Below are positions 56,018 through 64,000 of a DNA stretch of 64,000 bases, piece by piece. Location of the stretch: positions 1,054,001 through 1,118,000 of the forward strand of contig NZ_CP151087.1 in assembly GCF_038396785.1 (NCBI RefSeq), in the 5' to 3' direction. Origin of the DNA: Sphingobacterium thalpophilum. GTDB lineage: Bacteria; Bacteroidota; Bacteroidia; Sphingobacteriales; Sphingobacteriaceae. The number at the start of each line of letters is the position of its first letter. Positions within the stretch are counted from its first letter, which is position 1. The translations under genes were made by a program, and so were the position numbers. The notes below the pieces were generated by a model. That model made no database searches. It saw only the letters and a program-made list of their open reading frames with translations, and was not told the origin of the DNA.

Positions 56018-56132
56018 TTACCTAACTTTCTCTACTAAATCATAGCGATCATCAAGTTCAAATGGCTTTGCCAGCAAAACATCTGCTCCGCATCGGCGGC
56101 AACTCTTTCTCCTCTAGCGCTTGCTGACATTG
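56018..56132 (-). pseudogene. Decayed response-regulator tail
   Basis: On the minus strand MSASARGERVAAD (from 56130) is followed after a frameshift by CGADVLLAKPFELDDRYDLV and a TAA at 56018-56020. This matches the end of the receiver at 29146-29508 (MSASSRGKQLASACGADAFL, then AKPFEL). The N-terminal half with the phospho-Asp is missing. It is a relic of a paralogous receiver gene. Confidence 0.7.
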
Positions 56133-56151
56133 GCAGAAGAAAATAAAAAAC

Positions 56152-56182
56152 TTTGTTTTTCAATAATTTATAACTACATTTG
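56152..56182 (+). promoter_or_regulatory. Promoter of cspA copy 2 (TTTG-N19-TACATTTG)
   Basis: A TTTG at 56152-56155, 19 bases, and TACATTTG at 56175-56182 match both halves of the Bacteroidota consensus. Transcription would begin near 56190 and leave about 250 bases of leader before the ATG at 56442. An open frame in this leader (56180-56413) starts with TTG and looks spurious. Confidence 0.7.
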
Positions 56183-56441
56183 AATAATAATCAGGCTTCT
56201 GCCATTACTTCTTCTGACACTTTCGAGTTTACTCTTTCTTCTCAGTCTTCGTTTTTCCAGCTGCTATTTTGTTATCAACATATGAAGTTAATTGCCTTTC
56301 AGATTGATAGTGTCAATACGAAAAATTACAAACTTCATTTTTTGTTGACAGATCGATTTATCCTTTACCAACGCGTATGGTTAAAGGAGAGGTATGCTGC
56401 AAAAGCGTTCTAATAAATACATAATTTAATACATATATACA

Positions 56442-56633
56442 ATGCAACAAGGAACAGTAAAATTCTTTAATGACACCAAAGGTTTTGGTTTTATTACACC
56501 AACAGATGGCGGTCAAGATGTTTTCGTACACTCGTCAGGTTTAATCAATCATGTACGTGAAAACGATACTGTAACATTCGATCTAGAGAACGGTAAAAAG
56601 GGCATTAACGCAGTTAATGTGCGAATAGCATAA
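56442..56633 (+). CDS. cspA: Cold-shock domain protein, copy 2
   Basis: The 63-residue cold-shock protein has KGFGFITP and DVFVHSSGL as its RNA-binding motifs. It differs from copy 1 (6687-6878) at about ten positions. It has a well-matched promoter and a long leader, a layout that often allows cold-dependent refolding of the mRNA. The same two 3' hairpins follow as in copy 1: a weak AU hairpin at 56642-56657 and a strong terminator at 56674-56704. Confidence 0.95.
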   Translation: MQQGTVKFFNDTKGFGFITPTDGGQDVFVHSSGLINHVRENDTVTFDLENGKKGINAVNVRIA

Positions 56634-56673
56634 TTAAGTAGGAAGTTTAAAAACTTCTTTAAGTTAAGTTCAG

Positions 56674-56704
56674 CAGATAACATTCATGTTATCTGTTTTT
56701 TTTT
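56674..56704 (+). terminator. Rho-independent terminator of cspA copy 2
   Basis: A 9-bp perfect stem (CAGATAACA 56674-56682 and TGTTATCTG 56687-56695) has a TTCA loop and nine Ts. A weaker hairpin (GAAGTTT/AAACTTC) at 56642-56657 precedes it. Confidence 0.88.
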
Positions 56705-56872
56705 GTTAAAAAATCAGGCAAAAACAACCGCCTAAGCCCCCTACTAGCCTACATTGCTATCAGCTCACTGATAGCATTACTTTTGTTCTGTTTCTCCTAA
56801 CTGAAAATTGCGCGTTCCCCTGTTTTTTGTATCCGCTTTTTTCCTATATTTACGCGATAAATTTCAATAGAA

Positions 56873-57232
56873 ATGACGAAAAAGAAGGCTATAGTTATTC
56901 AAGATAATGAAGATATCTTGAATATCATGGATGAGGTCTTAGTTGATGAGGGTTTTGATGTGATCCCATCGCTTACAACTGAACCAATAGAAGAGCTTGC
57001 AGATATTGATCCCGACATTCTTATTGTGGATGACCATATTAAAGGAAGTAAAAAAGGATCCGAAGTGATCAAAGAACTCAAAACTGATCCAGATACCGAA
57101 GAGCTTCCATCTGTCCTGACATCGACAGCCAACGATATTGCGAAAGTTGCAGCGGACTGTAAAGCCGACGATTTTATTCAAAAACCCTTTGATTTAGATC
57201 ATATGGTCGATGTGGTTAAAAGAAATAGTTAA
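56873..57232 (+). CDS. Divergent single-domain response regulator
   Basis: The 119-residue receiver fold has changes at key places. The acidic pocket reads VIQDNEDIL, so the second metal-binding acid is probably Asn12. The phospho-acceptor region is LIVDDHIKG (Asp53), with LTST in the switch position and the conserved Lys in FIQKPFDL. No output domain is present and no kinase gene is adjacent. It may be an orphan partner of the kinases at 27-32 kb, but nothing in the sequence proves that. Confidence 0.82.
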   Translation: MTKKKAIVIQDNEDILNIMDEVLVDEGFDVIPSLTTEPIEELADIDPDILIVDDHIKGSKKGSEVIKELKTDPDTEELPSVLTSTANDIAKVAADCKADDFIQKPFDLDHMVDVVKRNS

Positions 57233-57286
57233 AACAGCATAAAATATACCTGACCTACGGAGCGCTATAAAAGGGACTATACTTGA

Positions 57287-59542
57287 AACGCAAGTCACAT
57301 TATACATGCCCGACAAAATAATCTCAAGAATATTTCTCTCCAGATCGCCAAGAAAAAGATTACTGTTTTTACAGGTGTCTCAGGCTAGGGCAAGTCATCT
57401 TTGGTCTTTGAAACGATAGGTGCTGAAGCCCAAAGGCAGTTCAGCGAAACACAGGGCAGTTTTATCAGAAACCGGCTGCAGCACATCGGTGTTCCGGATG
57501 TGGACAAAATCGACAACCTGAATGTCCCTATTATTATCAATCAAAAAAGATTGGGCGGTAATGCACGCTCGACTGTAGGAACGGCTACCGACATATATGC
57601 TTCCTTGCGCTTGCTTTTCTCGCGCATGGGGATACCCTTTGTAGGCTATTCAAGCGCTTTTTCATTCAATAATCCTTTGGGCATGTGCAAGGCATGTGAA
57701 GGCCTTGGCATTGTGCAGACCATTGATGTAGATAGCCTGATCGACAAACAAAAATCGTTGAACGAGGGGGCTATCCGATTTCCGACCTTTCAACCAGGTG
57801 GCTGGCGCCTGACACGCTACACCCAATCAGGCTATTTTGACAACGACAAAAAACTGAACGATTACACGCCGCGGGAATGGGAGCTCCTTCTGTATGCAGC
57901 CGAACACAAACCCAAACAGCCTGATCCCGAATGGGGAAAAACGGTCCAATATGAAGGTATTATCCCCCGCATTGAAAAAGCATTCCTCAAAAAGCAGTCT
58001 AAGGAAATCGTGAGCCGAAAAGAGGCTTTAAATACCATTATCGTTACCAAAACTTGTCCTGTATGCCAGGGAAAACGGTTGAATGATACGATTCTGTCTT
58101 GTAAAATAGCGGGCAAAAACATTGCCGACTGTACGGCTCTTTCGATCGATGAGCTGTTGGCATTTGTTGCTTCTTTACCATCCAACGCTTTTGATGTTAT
58201 TCTTACCGAACTGAAAAAGAAACTGCAACATATCGTCAACATCGGCTTACAGTATTTGACCTTGAATAGAAGAACAGATACGCTGTCGGGCGGAGAAAGT
58301 CAGCGCATCAAAATGGTCCGAAACCTGGGGAGCAGCCTGACGGATTTACTCTATATTTTTGACGAGCCGAGCATCGGACTACATCCGATGGATTTACAAA
58401 ATATCGCCGCAATAATTAAACAGCTGCGAGATAAAGGCAATACCGTTTTACTCGTTGAGCACGACCCCGATTTGATCCGCATAGCCGACCATGTAATCGA
58501 TATGGGGCCAGAATCGGGAAAAAACGGTGGCGAGATTGTCTATAACGGTACGGTTGCGGGACTGAAAACATCAACAGGAAAAACAGGGCTGTACTTTGCT
58601 AAAGTGCCCGAAATTAATCATAAACCACGATCAGCAAAGGGCTACCTCGAAATCGAGCATGCCAATCTGCATAATCTGAAAGACAACGATGTAAGCATTC
58701 CCCAAAAGGTGATGACCGTAGTTACTGGCGTGGCGGGTTCGGGCAAGAGTACGCTGATCAACAAAGCGCTGCCCCAATTTTATCCCGAAGCCACCATTAT
58801 CGACCAGTCGTTATTTTCAACGGGTGCACGCTCCAATCTATTGACCTACCTGGGCTTATCTGACGCGATACGTACCCTGTTTTCAAAAGCAAATCAGGTA
58901 TCCGATAAGGTTTTTAGTCGAAATAGCCTCGGCGCCTGTGAAAACTGCAAAGGTATCGGTATCGAAAAAATTGATCTGGCCTTTATGGATGATATTGAAC
59001 AGACCTGCGAGGTCTGCGGTGGCTCTGGCTTTAAGCCAGCAGTCTTAAAATATCATTACCATGATAAAAATATTGTTGCGGTGATGGATATGACTGTAGC
59101 AGAAGCCTATGATTTTTTCCCGGACAAACTCTACCGTCAGTCGTTTGATATGTTACTCCAACTGGGACTGGGCTATCTTACTTTGGGGCAACGGTCAGAC
59201 AGTTTTTCGGGTGGGGAAAGACAACGGCTCAAACTGACCAAAGAACTCAAGAACTCCAACAAGATTATCGTCCTCGATGAACCCAGCACCGGCTTACATC
59301 CAAACGATACCGAAAAGCTATTAAACTTTATCAATAACCTGGTGGATAACCGCAATACATTGATCGTTATCGAGCATAACCTCGATGTTATCGCCCAAGC
59401 GGACTGGATTATCGATATTGGGCCCGGAGCGGGCAAGTATGGCGGAAATGTGGTGTTTACAGGTACGGTTGCTGATTTGCTAAACGATACGGTCTCGCTA
59501 ACGGCAGCCTATTTAAGGCAACATATCCATTCCGAAAAATGA
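57287..59542 (+). pseudogene. UvrA-like ABC excinuclease paralogue with stop codon in the first Walker A
   Basis: The frame from 57287 reads RQNNLKNISLQIAKKKITVF, then TGVSG, a TAG at 57386-57388, and GKSSLVFETIGAEAQRQF. The UvrA Walker A GxxGSGKS thus has TAG where Ser (TCG) is expected. There is also no ATG at the 5' end; a TGA lies at 57284. The remaining frame (TTG 57401 to 59542, 713 residues) is well kept: zinc-type CPVCQGKR and CEVCGGSG, LSGGESQR, VTGVAGSGKSTLINK and FSGGERQRLK. It is of the shorter UvrA type near 750 residues, some of which act in drug resistance. It is probably inactive unless the stop is read through or is an error. Confidence 0.85.
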
Positions 59543-59665
59543 TTATATACGTAAAAGCCGGGTAAAATAGGAATAAGTTCGTCGCTTCTGAGACCATAAA
59601 AATATGGATCAGCTCCATGGACGTTTTGCCCGTTTCCTGCTTGAGCAGGTCACTTTAATTCTTTT

Positions 59666-61207
59666 CTATCTTCCTCCACCCGGTCCTAGGTGTCCTCCTA
59701 AATTACTGACCATAGCTGATAATGTAAACGATGAAGTAACCGTTGGATTGCTAAATGTTCCACTTAAGTATAGTCCGTTAAACGCATTGGCTTCCGCAAC
59801 TGAAGATACATTTACGAGCTTGTAGGATGCACCTACTGAAAAGCTAGCATTGGAGATCAGTAATGTTGAAAAAGAAACAGGCGATTTAAATGTCAGGACC
59901 TCATTGTTGTCCTTGTCAAGAACACTATAGATCTGACTAGCTTGACCGCCACTTAAAATTGCCGAGGGCTGTGTAGAAACACTTGCAGTTGGAGAACTTG
60001 TGGCTCCTCCCACGCCGACCATAAGCCCTCCGGTAATCTTAAAGGTGTTGTTATCACAATCGAACCCTTCTTCCGGACTCTTTGCCCCGATAGCAAAAAT
60101 ATGTCCACCTGTAATTGTCATCGTTCCATTGGAATCTATACCATCGTTTGTGGTACTATAGGCTACGATTGTTCCTCCATTAATATAAATTGCTTTCCCG
60201 GCGTTGATCGCATCATCGATAGCTTTGATGTAAATTTCACCATTATTGATGCTAAGGGTCGCCTTGCTCTCAATTCCCTCCCCACCTGATCCAGTGGTTT
60301 CGATATTTATTTTTCCGCCATTTATAATCACATCGGGTATTATAGTTTCGTCTCCATCCTCATAGGACGCAACAATACCATCGTCAGCAACTTTTAAGGT
60401 GATTTCTCCTCCATTGACAATAATCCGACCTTTTTCAGCTTCAATACCATCAGAACTTGCCACGATATTTAATTTCCCGCCATCAATATAAATACCGTCG
60501 TTACTGTGTAAGCCATCCGAAATAGCATCGGAAACTTGGATCGTACCCTCCACAACGCGTATATAATCATCACTGGCTATGGCGTGCTTCGTTTTGCCAG
60601 AAATAGTTAATGTGCCGGTCCCAGAAAATATCAATTGCCCTTCACTAAAAATTGTGCCTTTTTGATCTTCAGCAGATGTTGCATAGCTAGCTGCATCTGT
60701 AAGTTTGTTTTCCGTCCCGTCGGCAAGTATGATAAATGCGCTTTTTCCAGACTGAATATTGATTGCAGGGCCGTCGTTATTTGTAATAGAGACCGCATTT
60801 AAGATAACCTTGAATTTCTTATCCGAATAGATCTTGAATGATCCACTTGTTGTTGAGCCTGTTAACTCATAGGCAACACCGCTTGCAGAAGAGTTTACAA
60901 CGACATCAGCTCCAGTTTGAGTGACTGTAACCCCGGAAGCTGGATTTTCAATAGTGACCGAATTGCCATCGTAGTTTATTTTTACGGTACTGTTGAAAGT
61001 GGAGTTTGCTATAAGATCATCGTCGTCCGCTCCAGTCTCCTGGCTACCTTCAACCGCGCCACTTTTTGAAATCGAGCTAATGTTTATCGCAGTACCGGTT
61101 TCGATAACCTCCCCTGACTCTGATTCTGTTTTTTCATCTTTTGAACATGAAGCTATGGAGACTCCCACAATCAGTACCATTCCATAAAATATGACTTTCC
61201 TTAACAT
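59666..61207 (-). CDS. Beta-helix carbohydrate-binding lipoprotein (Cthe_2159/DUF4353-like)
   Basis: The 513-residue lipoprotein has the signal MVLIVGVSIASCSKDEKTES. The middle has repeated strand turns such as SDGIEAEKGRIIVNGGEIT, DDGIVAS, GEGIESKATLSINNGEIYI and NDGIDSNGTMTITGGHIFA. This is a right-handed parallel beta-helix like Cthe_2159, which binds acidic polysaccharide or cellulose with calcium. The C-terminus is Gly/Pro-rich (LGGHLGPGGGR). The gene lies downstream of the GH26 genes on the same strand (gap 131 bases) and may help hold plant polysaccharide at the surface. Confidence 0.85.
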   Translation of the reverse strand: MLRKVIFYGMVLIVGVSIASCSKDEKTESESGEVIETGTAINISSISKSGAVEGSQETGADDDDLIANSTFNSTVKINYDGNSVTIENPASGVTVTQTGADVVVNSSASGVAYELTGSTTSGSFKIYSDKKFKVILNAVSITNNDGPAINIQSGKSAFIILADGTENKLTDAASYATSAEDQKGTIFSEGQLIFSGTGTLTISGKTKHAIASDDYIRVVEGTIQVSDAISDGLHSNDGIYIDGGKLNIVASSDGIEAEKGRIIVNGGEITLKVADDGIVASYEDGDETIIPDVIINGGKINIETTGSGGEGIESKATLSINNGEIYIKAIDDAINAGKAIYINGGTIVAYSTTNDGIDSNGTMTITGGHIFAIGAKSPEEGFDCDNNTFKITGGLMVGVGGATSSPTASVSTQPSAILSGGQASQIYSVLDKDNNEVLTFKSPVSFSTLLISNASFSVGASYKLVNVSSVAEANAFNGLYLSGTFSNPTVTSSFTLSAMVSNLGGHLGPGGGR

Positions 61208-61338
61208 AAGTTTACCTTTTATTGTTTCAAAGCTAACAACAACAAGTGTTAATGAATATTAAGGAGTGTAAATTAGATTAAAATTATGTTAATTAAATAC
61301 TAAATTAACATATACAACTGAATGTACACCTCTTGGCA

Positions 61339-62454
61339 TTAAAACAATACTGCGGATTTCTTGGTAAATTTCTTTAAATCCCCCGCAGCAGGGTGACCTT
61401 TGAAGGGCACATAATAGTGATTTGGTTTATCCTTTTCATAAGCATTCCGCCAGAATAATATCCAGGCCAAGCCTTTATCTTTGACTAAAGGGTAAACCAC
61501 CTGGGTAAAATAAGTCGGATCTTTGACACCTTCGAGCCCCGTTTCTCCGATTGTCGGAATTTTCCCGGATCTGGCGGCATAGTCCGTTACAATGGCAATA
61601 TTTTTTGCCATAGCAATTTTGTATTTTTCAATATCTTTGGGCTTACCATCTCCGGGTACATAACAGTCAAATGCGACCAGGTCCACATAAGCATCGCCGG
61701 GATAACGTGTTAAGAACTCAGCTTCATTTTCGGTTTCAGATGGCGAATAACAGTAAAGAAGGTGATGGATACCGTGTTTCTGCTGAAAGTAATCGACGGT
61801 CATTTTCCAGAGCGCCTTATATTCCTCAGGTGTACACTGTTTAGCCCCCCACCAAAACCAAGATCCAGTATGTTCGTGATAAGGTCTCAGCACGACCGGT
61901 ATTAAAGCCCCTTGATTATCCTTTAGACTCAACAAAAACTCCGCGGTCCGGTCTAACCATTTTAAGTATTTTATGTGGTTGCTTCCTGCTGGAAGAATGG
62001 AGCGAACGACAGTGTCCTGCGCACAATCCCAGGCGTTTTTGCCTGACACGATGTTATTGGCATGCCAGCTCAAGGTCGTTATACCGCCACGTTTTTGCGT
62101 ATCCACGATGTAGCGGCGCATGTCGTCAAAATACACGGAATCTAAATTGTACGGTTTGCCAAGTTCAATATCCCCTATTTCCCAGCCAATGACAGTGGGG
62201 TGCTTACCAGCCACATCCTTCAGATCACTGCGTCCTTTCACTTTATACCAGCCATGGCCATAGGCCAGCGCATCCTGATGTCCTACAGAAATCCCTTTTG
62301 CACGCCTTGAATTGATTATTTGACAAAGATCTTTAGTTTCTTCGGTCGCATGAAGGTCTGCCGGCTGTTGTGCCCGGAGGCTGAATACAGCTACGGTAAA
62401 TGTACCACATAGGATTAGCTGTCCAAGATATCTTTTTATTTTAGTCTTTCTCAT
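61339..62454 (-). CDS. Glycoside hydrolase family 26 (beta-mannanase-like), enzyme 2
   Basis: The 371-residue exported enzyme has a signal ending FSLRAQQ. The GH26 acid/base is Glu in VVLRPYHEHTGSWFWWG and the nucleophile Glu in PTIGETGLEG. Family members hydrolyse internal beta-1,4 bonds of mannan or release mannobiose. The ATG overlaps the stop of the upstream GH26 gene by four bases (ATGA), so expression is coupled. It is a clear paralogue of the neighbour, with the same WFWWG and ETGLE blocks. Confidence 0.92.
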   Translation of the reverse strand: MRKTKIKRYLGQLILCGTFTVAVFSLRAQQPADLHATEETKDLCQIINSRRAKGISVGHQDALAYGHGWYKVKGRSDLKDVAGKHPTVIGWEIGDIELGKPYNLDSVYFDDMRRYIVDTQKRGGITTLSWHANNIVSGKNAWDCAQDTVVRSILPAGSNHIKYLKWLDRTAEFLLSLKDNQGALIPVVLRPYHEHTGSWFWWGAKQCTPEEYKALWKMTVDYFQQKHGIHHLLYCYSPSETENEAEFLTRYPGDAYVDLVAFDCYVPGDGKPKDIEKYKIAMAKNIAIVTDYAARSGKIPTIGETGLEGVKDPTYFTQVVYPLVKDKGLAWILFWRNAYEKDKPNHYYVPFKGHPAAGDLKKFTKKSAVLF

Positions 62455-63587
62455 TTTGCTGCTGCATTATAAATAAGTTTATTGTTGTTTAAAAGAATGA
62501 TATCCGCTGACTGGCAAAATTTCTTAAAATCTGCTGCTGCCGGATGATCTTTGGTAGGTACATAATAATGAGTCGAAATATCGTCTGCGTTTCGCCAGAG
62601 CATGCAATAAGCCAGTGGCCATTTTGCCAGTATCGGTTGTAAAATCTGTGTAAACCAGTTTGGATCGGTAATCCGTTCGAGCCCCGTTTCGGTCAATGCC
62701 GCAATCTTACTTTTTTCCTGGGCTATAGCCGAAACAATTCCCATCTTGAACGCTGCTGCTGCTGGATCATTTGCACCATCGGGGCGAAAATCCCAATAAT
62801 TGTCCATACCTAGAATATCGACATAATCATCGCCCGGAAATTGCGCAAGATATTCCGTCCGGTCCCGAAACTTACAGTCCGGAGAGAATGCAAAGAGCAA
62901 CTGGTGTATGCCCAGATCTTGCCGAAGATAACTAACTGTATAGCGCCATAAATGAATAAATTCCGCCGGAGTGGCATGCCCCTTCCCCCACCAGAACCAA
63001 TCGCCATCGAACTCATGAAAAGGTCTGAAAATAATCGGAATAGCCTCGCCCTTCGATCCTTTACATTGCGCTAAGAAAGCACCTATTCGACGTAGGTAAG
63101 ACTGATAGGCAGCATTAGACCTGCCTCCGGGTAAAATTTCGCTCACCGCGAGCTGTGGGTTATTTTTCCATTCATAGGAGCCACCGTTTACAGGATTTGA
63201 CATGTGCCAGGAGAACGTAATAATCCCCCCCCTACGATACATGTCCTTGACCACATTGACCAGTCTTTTGGTTTCACTTTCCCGATAGGCCTTGTCCTCA
63301 TGAGTCAGCGGCTGAAAATCGAGGCCCAGCAATACGGGGTGACTTCCTGTCACTTCTTTTATATCACTACGGTCTGGCTCTCCCTTCCAATGCCGTCCAT
63401 AGCAAAGCGCATCCTGCTGGCCTAGAAGGACCTTTCCTTGCGATTGGACTGATTTTAAGTATTTGTACAATGCGACAGTTTCGCTAGTGGCCATACGGTC
63501 AATAGGGCCATTGGTCTGCGCCGAAAGACTATAGTTCACGAGCATTGCTACCAAGACCAAGTAGAAAACAACGTTATTGTTCATCAT
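62451..63587 (-). CDS. Glycoside hydrolase family 26 (beta-mannanase-like), enzyme 1
   Basis: The protein is 378 residues from the ATG at 63587, which overlaps the epimerase stop (ATGATGA). An upstream ATG at 63620 in the open frame is less likely, since it would start inside the epimerase coding region. The signal peptide is VVFYLVLVAMLVNYSLSAQ. The acid/base Glu is in IFRPFHEFDGDWFWWG and the nucleophile Glu in AALTETGLERI. It probably shares mannan depolymerisation with the downstream paralogue, and its translation is coupled on both sides. Confidence 0.92.
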   Translation of the reverse strand: MMNNNVVFYLVLVAMLVNYSLSAQTNGPIDRMATSETVALYKYLKSVQSQGKVLLGQQDALCYGRHWKGEPDRSDIKEVTGSHPVLLGLDFQPLTHEDKAYRESETKRLVNVVKDMYRRGGIITFSWHMSNPVNGGSYEWKNNPQLAVSEILPGGRSNAAYQSYLRRIGAFLAQCKGSKGEAIPIIFRPFHEFDGDWFWWGKGHATPAEFIHLWRYTVSYLRQDLGIHQLLFAFSPDCKFRDRTEYLAQFPGDDYVDILGMDNYWDFRPDGANDPAAAAFKMGIVSAIAQEKSKIAALTETGLERITDPNWFTQILQPILAKWPLAYCMLWRNADDISTHYYVPTKDHPAAADFKKFCQSADIILLNNNKLIYNAAAK

Positions 63588-64000
63588 TTTATTCCAAAAT
63601 TTTCGATCATTTCCAGACACATGCGTCCATTATGATAAGGGCACTTCCAGAAGCCTGCCTTATCTTCAGCTCTATTTACTTCCCCGTTTTCAAGCCTACT
63701 CCAATACCACTCGCCCTCCTCGCTATCAATTAGATTCGACTGGATATAGGCCCATATACCTTCTGCCTTTTCCTGATAGAGCTTGTCATTCAGCAGCTTC
63801 CCTAGGTATGAAAATCCGAGCACAGCTTCGGCCTGTACCCACCAATGGCGATCGCGGTCCCAATGTGCATTGTTTCTTTCATAAGCGAGACTACCATCGG
63901 GCAAGATCCCTTCCAATGCTGCATGAGCAATATGAGGAATGACAGTTTTCACTTTTTCCTCCAGATCCAGATCACCCAGTACTTTGGCCGCCTCCAAGAG
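63584..64000 (-). CDS. AGE-family sugar 2-epimerase (cellobiose/mannobiose type), C-terminal part
   Basis: The last 138 codons are visible; the start lies beyond the right edge. Signatures of the N-acylglucosamine/cellobiose 2-epimerase family are HWDRDRHWWVQAEAVLGFSY and AGFWKCPYHNGRMCLEMI. With two GH26 enzymes directly downstream, conversion of mannobiose to glucosyl-mannose is the likely role. That places the three genes in a mannan pathway. The open frame has no ATG inside the window. Confidence 0.88.
   Translation of the reverse strand, partial: LLEAAKVLGDLDLEEKVKTVIPHIAHAALEGILPDGSLAYERNNAHWDRDRHWWVQAEAVLGFSYLGKLLNDKLYQEKAEGIWAYIQSNLIDSEEGEWYWSRLENGEVNRAEDKAGFWKCPYHNGRMCLEMIENFGIK

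Noticed and set aside
56180..56413. 77-codon open frame starting with TTG before cspA copy 2
   Set aside because: It lies in the long leader, begins at the G of the -7 box region, and has no recognisable protein features. An upstream regulatory peptide is not excluded but unsupported.
1..64000. CRISPR arrays, tRNA or rRNA genes, insertion sequences, prophage
   Set aside because: No regularly spaced repeats, cloverleaf or rRNA-like stretches, transposase or phage proteins were seen on either strand.

Overview
The window looks like a chromosomal segment of a Bacteroidota bacterium, most probably Sphingobacteriaceae (Sphingobacterium- or Pedobacter-like). The evidence is three SusC/SusD-type loci, an ECF sigma/FecR pair, paired DUF1501/DUF1800 genes, Bacteroidota-type TAnnTTTG promoter boxes and small cold-shock genes. 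I saw no rRNA, tRNA, CRISPR array, insertion sequence or prophage.

Layout. 1-3.7 kb: ECF sigma factor, FecR anti-sigma factor and a SusC receptor cut by the window edge. 4-7.6 kb: a secreted unknown protein, a KAS III-like thiolase-fold enzyme, a cold-shock gene and a TlpA-type thioredoxin. 7.6-8.9 kb: no intact gene, but two coding-like relics. 8.9-20.2 kb, all on the minus strand: a SusC/SusD pair (each with a -1 frameshift), two DoxX-like membrane proteins, an exported CstB-like persulfide dioxygenase/rhodanese and a thioredoxin-like lipoprotein. This looks like one operon for extracytoplasmic sulfur chemistry. A small lipoprotein and a CrtI-like flavoprotein follow it.

20.8-26.8 kb: MscS copy 1, DUF1501/DUF1800, and a patch of duplicated and decaying small genes. 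27.1-31.9 kb: a photosensory island with a LOV-domain (blue-light) histidine kinase, a bacteriophytochrome (red/far-red) histidine kinase and one single-domain receiver beside each. 32.3-44.6 kb: a dense ion and osmotic homeostasis block containing a BCCT betaine transporter, MscS copy 2, a DUF389 protein, KtrA/KtrB potassium uptake, an AGCS Na+/amino-acid symporter, NhaA, a ClC channel and an exported MsrB.

44.7-51.8 kb: a lipoprotein paralogue and a SusC/SusD/GH105 polysaccharide locus with a 22-bp tandem repeat upstream. 51.9-59.5 kb: a degenerating stretch with relics of DinB, linear amide C-N hydrolase, ABC permease and receiver genes, an S41-type protein, a second cold-shock gene, a divergent receiver and a UvrA-like gene whose first Walker A is broken by a stop codon. 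59.7-64 kb: a beta-helix polysaccharide-binding lipoprotein, then two GH26 mannanase-like enzymes and the 3' end of an AGE-family 2-epimerase, which together suggest beta-mannan use.

Two assemblies deserve most attention: the SusCD-DoxX-DoxX-CstB-like-thioredoxin operon and the LOV plus phytochrome island beside the ion-transport block. Also notable are three single-G deletions in coding G-runs, three in-frame TAG interruptions, and two nearly identical mscS genes in direct orientation around the photosensory island. All function calls come from reading the sequence; no database search was run.
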